Source: Clostridia bacterium
Lineage (GTDB): Bacteria; Bacillota; Clostridia; Oscillospirales; Acutalibacteraceae
Direction of reading: 5' to 3'
Assembly (NCBI GenBank): GCA_017465825.1
Contig: JAFTVI010000035.1
Coordinates: 248,001-312,000, forward strand
Length of the DNA: 64,000 nt
A model generated the notes under the pieces. The model did not search any database. It worked only from the letters and a program-made list of their open reading frames with translations, and was not told where the DNA came from. Made by a program: the position numbers and the translations under genes. Position 1 is the first letter of the stretch. The number at the start of each line of letters is the position of its first letter. Positions 59,042-64,000 of this stretch are shown here, in pieces.

Positions 59042-61366
59042 TGCCTCATTAAGCACAATCGTTGCCGTTACCACCGTTATGTCATCTGTTTCATTTTGGG
59101 GCATATTAAGATGGGCGGTTTTTGCAAGCTTGTCCGCAAGCTCGCTGTCATCGTAATCTGTTGCGGATTTCAGAATTTCGCGCCACATTGTAACAGCCTC
59201 CTGTGTAACTCCGTCTGTCATCAGCACAAGAGCATCGCCGTCGTGGAGTTGTAATTCAATTTTTTCAAATTCGATCTGACGCAGAATACCGACCGGAAGT
59301 GACGGCTTTTCGATTTTCAGCATTTTCAGGTGCTTCATTGCGATTGAAAAGCCCGCGCCTGCCTTGAAAAAACGCACGTTTCCGTTGTAAAGGTCAATTT
59401 GCGCGATGTCAAGTGTTGCTATGGATTCCTCGCCTGAACGAACAAGCATAGCGGCATTTATCATTTTCAGAATTGCGTCGGGAGCAAATCCCGAGCGAAG
59501 CATTCCTGCCGCAAGAGAGCAGCACATAACCGAATCAGCCGCCGCCTTTTTGCCTGTGCCCATACCGTCGCTCAGCAGTAAACAGAAGTTGCCCCTGCCG
59601 TCAAAAAAGCTGTCAAAGGTATCACCGCACCAGCCTGCACTGTCAGCACTTATCTGGTGTGAGCCGCTTATAACTCTGTATATTGTCTTTTCGTAGATGC
59701 ACACACGCTTTGTGCCGTCGGACAGCTTATGTATAACGGGTTCTTCAAAGGTTCGCTCAATGGCTTCGCTGAGCTTTTTTGCAATCATATCCGCATTGAA
59801 AACCGTTTTGGCATCAAAGCATATTTCACCGTAGATGTGATTTTCCGCTGTTTTGAATATACCGCAGCTGACGGTGGGCAGATCCATATCGTTTTTCAGC
59901 AATTCAGCCGCAAGCTCAGATAAATTCGGGTCGTATGCTTCACAGGAATCAATCGTTCCTGACATCTGCGACAGAAAATCCGCAACGCCGAAAAACTGGT
60001 CGGAAACAATGTTTACCGTTTCACCTGTTTTTGAAACCTCGCGCATTGCATTTCTGTATTTCTGCAGTGATGAATACAGATTTTTTACGATTTCGTCTGT
60101 TTGCGTACAGGTGTTAGTGAAAAATTCGGGAATCCGTACTTCTCCGTTTTCATTGTATCTGATTGATTCAGTTATCTGCTCAAATGCCGACTGAGTGGAT
60201 CGAAGATTCTGACCGTAGCAGTAGTTGTATTTTTCGCAGTCCCTGCAAACGTTCACACAGGTGTTTTCGTATATTTTGTTTTTGTCTGGAATGATTTTTT
60301 TTCTGTATATTCCGCCGATAGCCTTTACGGCGCCTGCCACCTCGCTCAGTCCGTCAGCGGCGGTGTGAAGCCGCATTTTAAGCACGTTTCTTTGCCCTGA
60401 AAGATATACGCCGTCAGCTGAAAGTGAGAATACCGCAGAATAAACGTTTTTAATTTTTTTGGGCGTAAGCACAAACAGCAGACAGGCAATTCCCACATCG
60501 TATATTATGTAGGAGGCGCTGAGCCAATCGTCAGTTGAAATTGCCGTCACCGAAACGCAGATAATGAAAATAACTGATGCAATGAATCTGTTGCACTTGC
60601 TGAAAATGCCGCTGAGCAGTCCGCCCAGTGAGATTCCGCCCGTCACAAAGCTTCCGTTTCCCGACAATCCCAATACAATGCCTGCAAGAATTCCCGAAAG
60701 TGAGCCGTATTTGTCACCGCCGTAGGTTGCGCAGACGAGTACGGCGTAAGAGCCGAAAATAACCGCAGGTGAGAATATATATAGCGGAAAACTGTTGAGA
60801 GCCAGCAATGCAATGCCGAAAGCCACCAGTATTGCCGTTGTTTCACTGCCCGTAAGCCGAGCGGCAAATTTTTTTGAGGTGTCAATGTTTAAAAAACGGT
60901 CAAAAAACCACCCTGTAGTTGCGGCGGCACCGCCTTCCAGCGCATAAATCAATATTTCCTCTGCGGAAAGTGTAACCGACAGGCTGATGATAAGTCCTGT
61001 TGAGAAGACCGATAGAAAGGCTGATGCGGCACTGAACCAACGCTGATAATTCCTCTGAAAATTTCTTTTGAATATGTAAGCTATTATTCCTGCGATTGCC
61101 GCCGCCGCAATATATCTGAGTGTGAGCACCGTTGCCCCGTAGGTGTAAAAATATCCTGCCGCACAGCCTAAAACACAGGCAGGCATGTACTCTGAATATA
61201 CAGCCGCCGAAAGTGATACGCCGAACGGCGCAAGTGATGCAACTGATGCAGTTGACGCAAGAAAGCCTGCCAATGCCGTTACTCCCTGCTTCAGAAATGA
61301 AACAGCTGTGTATTTTATAAGCTGTTCGCTGTCAATCGGTTTTTTGATATTTCGTGTTTTATACAT
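59039..61366 (-). CDS. spoIIE: SpoIIE, stage II sporulation protein E
   Basis: The start is set at the ATG at 61364-61366 behind AGGTGG; the product has 775 residues. About ten hydrophobic segments fill residues 25-300. A middle region (about 310-560) with a Cys cluster (CVNVCRDCEKYNYCYG) and the FtsZ-interacting part follow. The C-terminal PP2C-type phosphatase domain (about 570-775) has SDGMGTGKKAA and LMTDGVT with the metal-binding Asp residues. It dephosphorylates SpoIIAA to activate sigma-F in the forespore. Its presence shows the organism belongs to an endospore-forming line. The stop codon lies in repeat R1c. Confidence 0.95.
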   Translation of the reverse strand: MYKTRNIKKPIDSEQLIKYTAVSFLKQGVTALAGFLASTASVASLAPFGVSLSAAVYSEYMPACVLGCAAGYFYTYGATVLTLRYIAAAAIAGIIAYIFKRNFQRNYQRWFSAASAFLSVFSTGLIISLSVTLSAEEILIYALEGGAAATTGWFFDRFLNIDTSKKFAARLTGSETTAILVAFGIALLALNSFPLYIFSPAVIFGSYAVLVCATYGGDKYGSLSGILAGIVLGLSGNGSFVTGGISLGGLLSGIFSKCNRFIASVIFIICVSVTAISTDDWLSASYIIYDVGIACLLFVLTPKKIKNVYSAVFSLSADGVYLSGQRNVLKMRLHTAADGLSEVAGAVKAIGGIYRKKIIPDKNKIYENTCVNVCRDCEKYNYCYGQNLRSTQSAFEQITESIRYNENGEVRIPEFFTNTCTQTDEIVKNLYSSLQKYRNAMREVSKTGETVNIVSDQFFGVADFLSQMSGTIDSCEAYDPNLSELAAELLKNDMDLPTVSCGIFKTAENHIYGEICFDAKTVFNADMIAKKLSEAIERTFEEPVIHKLSDGTKRVCIYEKTIYRVISGSHQISADSAGWCGDTFDSFFDGRGNFCLLLSDGMGTGKKAAADSVMCCSLAAGMLRSGFAPDAILKMINAAMLVRSGEESIATLDIAQIDLYNGNVRFFKAGAGFSIAMKHLKMLKIEKPSLPVGILRQIEFEKIELQLHDGDALVLMTDGVTQEAVTMWREILKSATDYDDSELADKLAKTAHLNMPQNETDDITVVTATIVLNEA

Positions 61367-61523
61367 CTTAAATTCCACCTGTTTACATAATTCTCTTTTT
61401 AATAAGATTATAAAAGAGAAAGTCTGAAAAATCTGTCACAGTATGAATGGCTGTTTTTATTGTTTATAAAGATATAATGTCAAATAAAAACAGAAGAGTG
61501 TATTATTTTTTACTTTTCTGCTA

Positions 61524-61552
61524 TTGCATTACATATGTAAAAATAGTATAAT
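61524..61552 (+). promoter_or_regulatory. Promoter of the RlmB-type methyltransferase gene
   Basis: TTGCAT (61524-61529), 17 bases, TATAAT (61547-61552). Confidence 0.7.
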
Positions 61553-61592
61553 GATCTATTATACATCAATTAAATTTTTATGAGGCATATAT

Positions 61593-62411
61593 ATGGAATA
61601 CAGAAACGATAAATATAAAAAAAGGCCTGCTCACGACAGAGCAGAAAAACAGGAAAAATCCGAAAAGCCTGAGAGAATCGAGCGTGACGACCTTATCATC
61701 GGCAGAAACGCTGTAAGAGAAGCCCTTAAAGCGGAAAGACTTGCTGAGTGCCTTATGGTACAGCGCGGTGATAAGAAAGGTGCTGTTGCTCCTCTTGTTG
61801 CTCAGTGTATCGAGAAAAAGATACCTGTAAAAGAGGTTGATATCAAAAAGCTTGATTTTATGTGCGGTCACAGCAATCATCAGGGAGTTATTCTTATTGC
61901 CGCCGCAAAGGAATATTCAACTCTTGAGGATATTTTCGAAAATGCCGCAAGCAGAAACGAGCAGCCTTTTATTATTATCTGTGACGGTCTTGAGGACCCT
62001 CATAATCTGGGCGCAGTTATCAGAAGTGCAGAGGCAGCCGGTGCGCACGGCGTTGTTATTCCATCCAGAAGAAGCACGGGACTCGGCTATACCGTAGGCA
62101 AATCCTCTGCAGGTGCGCTTGAATATATGCCCGTTGCAAGAGTAACCAATCTTAACGTTGCCATAGATGAAATGAAAAAGAGGGGAGTATGGGTTTACGC
62201 CGCAGATATGGACGGCAAGCCTTATTATGAAACCGATATGTCAGGAGCTGTTGCAATCATCGTAGGCTCAGAGGGCAAGGGTGTGGGCAGACTTGTAAAA
62301 GAGAATGCCGATATCGTGGTTTCAATCCCTATGAAAGGCAGAATCAATTCACTCAATGCCTCAGTGGCGGCAAGTATTCTTATGTTTGAGGTATCAAAAA
62401 CCAGAGGATAA
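61593..62411 (+). CDS. rlmB: RlmB/TrmH-family RNA 2'-O-methyltransferase
   Basis: The 272-residue SPOUT enzyme has a charged N-terminal tail (about 1-30), a substrate-binding domain (IIGRNAVREAL near 32) and the knotted methyltransferase domain with its three motifs: NLGAVIRSAEAAG near 138, VGSEGKGVGRLV near 222, and SLNASVAASIL near 250. It methylates a ribose in 23S rRNA (G2251 in E. coli), although assignment to RlmB rather than another TrmH member is by similarity only. The ATG at 61593 has a weak TGAGG upstream. The next gene starts 23 bases behind. Confidence 0.9.
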   Translation: MEYRNDKYKKRPAHDRAEKQEKSEKPERIERDDLIIGRNAVREALKAERLAECLMVQRGDKKGAVAPLVAQCIEKKIPVKEVDIKKLDFMCGHSNHQGVILIAAAKEYSTLEDIFENAASRNEQPFIIICDGLEDPHNLGAVIRSAEAAGAHGVVIPSRRSTGLGYTVGKSSAGALEYMPVARVTNLNVAIDEMKKRGVWVYAADMDGKPYYETDMSGAVAIIVGSEGKGVGRLVKENADIVVSIPMKGRINSLNASVAASILMFEVSKTRG

Positions 62412-62434
62412 AACAAAACGAACGGTGATGAAAA

Positions 62435-64000
62435 ATGGCAGAAAAAAAGGTCGGCGGAAAACCGAAAAAGAATACAACAGAATATTCGTCGGCAAACCTT
62501 TCTTCGAGCCGACATCTGCAAGCGGAATATGATGCTTTTCTGGCAAAGTACGGTCACGAGCTGAGAATAAGAAGTACAAAAACCGTTCCCGAACCAAAGA
62601 AAAGCAGAACGGAAGCTAAGGATGCAAATACTGCAAGATGCGGAGAAATTGATCCTCATACAACAGTAAATCCGGCATCGGAGCATCAGATCTTTACCAA
62701 GCGCACAGGCCGTATTCTTTCCGATGATACAGGCTTTAAGGCAATGAGCTATAACGACAGGTTTGCGCTGAAGCCTGAAATGCCTGAAATGGATTCTGCC
62801 GAAACAGTAGCCGTTCACAGCGGATTTGACGATGCATCCGTGCCCGGTCAGCAGACTATGGCAGATCTTGTTGCCGAATCAGGCGGAAATGAAGAAATTT
62901 CGGTTCCCGTTGAGGCAAAAATCAACAACGATGAAAATACCTTCGCCCTCGCATATAAGGCAATAAAAAGTGCAGAAGGCATAACCTTCGGCAAATCCGA
63001 AAAGCTTCGCGCCATAGCAAGAACTGCGGCTGACGATGTGGGTATGCAGCCTGACAGTCAGCTCACTTTTCCTGCATTTTCTCCTTTGTTCAGGTTCCCC
63101 GAAGAGGAACAAAGCCGCAAAAAGCATATAAAAAAGAAAAACAAAAAAACTAAAAAAGAAGAACAGCAGCAGTCTGCTTTTGATATAGAGGAATCGCAGA
63201 TCGTAACCGTACATTCGGAAGATACTGCAGAAACAAAAGATTCAGCAGAAGTAACAGCTGATTCTTTGGATAAAAAACATAAGGCAAAGCGCATTTTTGA
63301 AGCTGTCAACAATGCAGGGCTCAATGAGACAGAGCCTGCTTTTGAAATGTCATCAAAAGCGGATATCCGTCCGACTTTACAGAAGCTCAGAAAAAATCAA
63401 CTTATTGAGCTTGTAAAAACTGCACTTCTTATTTTGATGTGCCTTGTCCTCGGCATTATTGCAGCAGTGGCATCAAAAGAGGATTCAACGGTTAATTTCC
63501 CCGTTGTTTCAGTAGTTTTTCTTATTCTGGCAGGTGTTGTCTGCATAAAAGAGTTTGCCGACGGCATAAAAGATATACTGAAACTGAAATTATCTTACAG
63601 CTTCGGCGGAGTGCTTATTTTTGTATTTTCGCTTTTGCAGGCAGTAATTGCATCGTTTTCAGCATCGGATATACCCGTACACGTGCTTGCGCCCTCGGCA
63701 ATTCTTATGCTGTCTGTTATTACTCTGCCCAAAATGCTTCTGTCCGATAATGCACAGACTGCGGTAAGCATTTTTGCTGAAGGTAAGGGTGTTTCTCTGT
63801 TCAAGCCTCTTTCCGAAAGCGGTATTGAAGGCGCTGTTCAGACACAGTATTCACAGGACGGAAAGCCTGTCAGGTATTCGGTAAAAACGGAGTTCGCAAC
63901 AGGACTTATGAAAAAGCTTACCAATGCGATTCCCAAACCGTTTGCAGGCAATATAATGTTTGTTTTCGCTCTTGTATTTGCACTTATCGTTGGTATTGCA
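62435..64000 (+). CDS. Membrane protein with long disordered N-terminus (cut by window edge)
   Basis: The frame is open from the ATG at 62435 to the last base, 522 codons without a stop, continuing beyond the window. Residues 1-about 320 are polar and probably disordered, with a Lys-rich stretch near 230-242; hydrophobic helices follow from about 330 (LVKTALLILMCLVLGIIAAV), 360, 395 and 415, and another begins at the edge. The codon choice agrees with the neighbours. A weak GGTGATG precedes the start. No family was recognised. Being 23 bases behind rlmB it is probably co-transcribed. Confidence 0.8.
   Translation, partial: MAEKKVGGKPKKNTTEYSSANLSSSRHLQAEYDAFLAKYGHELRIRSTKTVPEPKKSRTEAKDANTARCGEIDPHTTVNPASEHQIFTKRTGRILSDDTGFKAMSYNDRFALKPEMPEMDSAETVAVHSGFDDASVPGQQTMADLVAESGGNEEISVPVEAKINNDENTFALAYKAIKSAEGITFGKSEKLRAIARTAADDVGMQPDSQLTFPAFSPLFRFPEEEQSRKKHIKKKNKKTKKEEQQQSAFDIEESQIVTVHSEDTAETKDSAEVTADSLDKKHKAKRIFEAVNNAGLNETEPAFEMSSKADIRPTLQKLRKNQLIELVKTALLILMCLVLGIIAAVASKEDSTVNFPVVSVVFLILAGVVCIKEFADGIKDILKLKLSYSFGGVLIFVFSLLQAVIASFSASDIPVHVLAPSAILMLSVITLPKMLLSDNAQTAVSIFAEGKGVSLFKPLSESGIEGAVQTQYSQDGKPVRYSVKTEFATGLMKKLTNAIPKPFAGNIMFVFALVFALIVGIA

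Overview
The window looks like chromosome from an anaerobic, endospore-forming gut Clostridia, most likely Ruminococcaceae/Oscillospirales. The reasons are spoIIE, a ctsR-mcsA-mcsB-clpC stress operon, a two-gene SufC/SufB iron-sulfur system, a yybP-ykoY leader on mntP, three dockerin proteins, and a GPH transporter plus GH2 enzyme pair. No rRNA, tRNA, CRISPR array, prophage or transposase gene was recognised.

Layout. 1-3.2 kb: sugar uptake (GPH symporter, cut by the window edge) and a GH2 glycosidase. 3.2-6.4 kb: a minus-strand ECF sigma / ZAS anti-sigma / lipoprotein / membrane protein operon. 6.5-12.9 kb: MATE exporter with an attenuator-like leader, a radical SAM protein, a CofE-like protein with a glutaminase-less GMP synthase, and an XRE membrane regulator. 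13.0-13.3 kb: type I toxin-antitoxin-like locus A. 13.3-18.2 kb: the CtsR-controlled clpC operon. 18.4-23.3 kb: prfA, a Sua5-CoaE fusion, a lytic transglycosylase and an M18 aminopeptidase. 23.3-24.1 kb: a small XRE repressor facing a promoter that now leads only into repeats and a broken aminopeptidase tail. 24.1-32.3 kb: radical SAM/SPASM protein, TVP38-family protein, Na/Pi transporter, Mn riboswitch with mntP, PadR with its membrane partner, and an MFS transporter. 32.5-40.2 kb: secA, nth, two dockerin proteins and an M23 peptidase. 40.25-40.55 kb: toxin-antitoxin-like locus B. 41.1-50.6 kb: one 3153-residue secreted repeat protein. 50.7-64 kb: a third dockerin protein, an ABC exporter, a MIF-like tautomerase, SufBC, SpoIIE, an RlmB-type methyltransferase and a membrane protein cut by the right edge.

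Three things stand out. First, the intergenic spaces carry a modular family of small non-coding elements that share the terminal sequence TAAACAATAATTTA but have quite different interiors (R1, R2, R3, R4). Several are fused to the stop codon of the neighbouring gene, so that the element supplies the stop and sometimes the last residues. Second, two diverged copies of a toxin-antitoxin-like locus have the same architecture: convergent TTGACA-17-TATAAT promoters, a 5'-terminal hairpin, a GNRA-capped hairpin hiding the Shine-Dalgarno, a peptide of 27 or 29 residues, and an antisense RNA ending at a shared hairpin. Third, the giant surface protein is built of about five helical units of 430-470 residues and ends in a Cys/His-rich tail that looks like an attachment module.

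All functions are read from sequence motifs and context. No database search was run.
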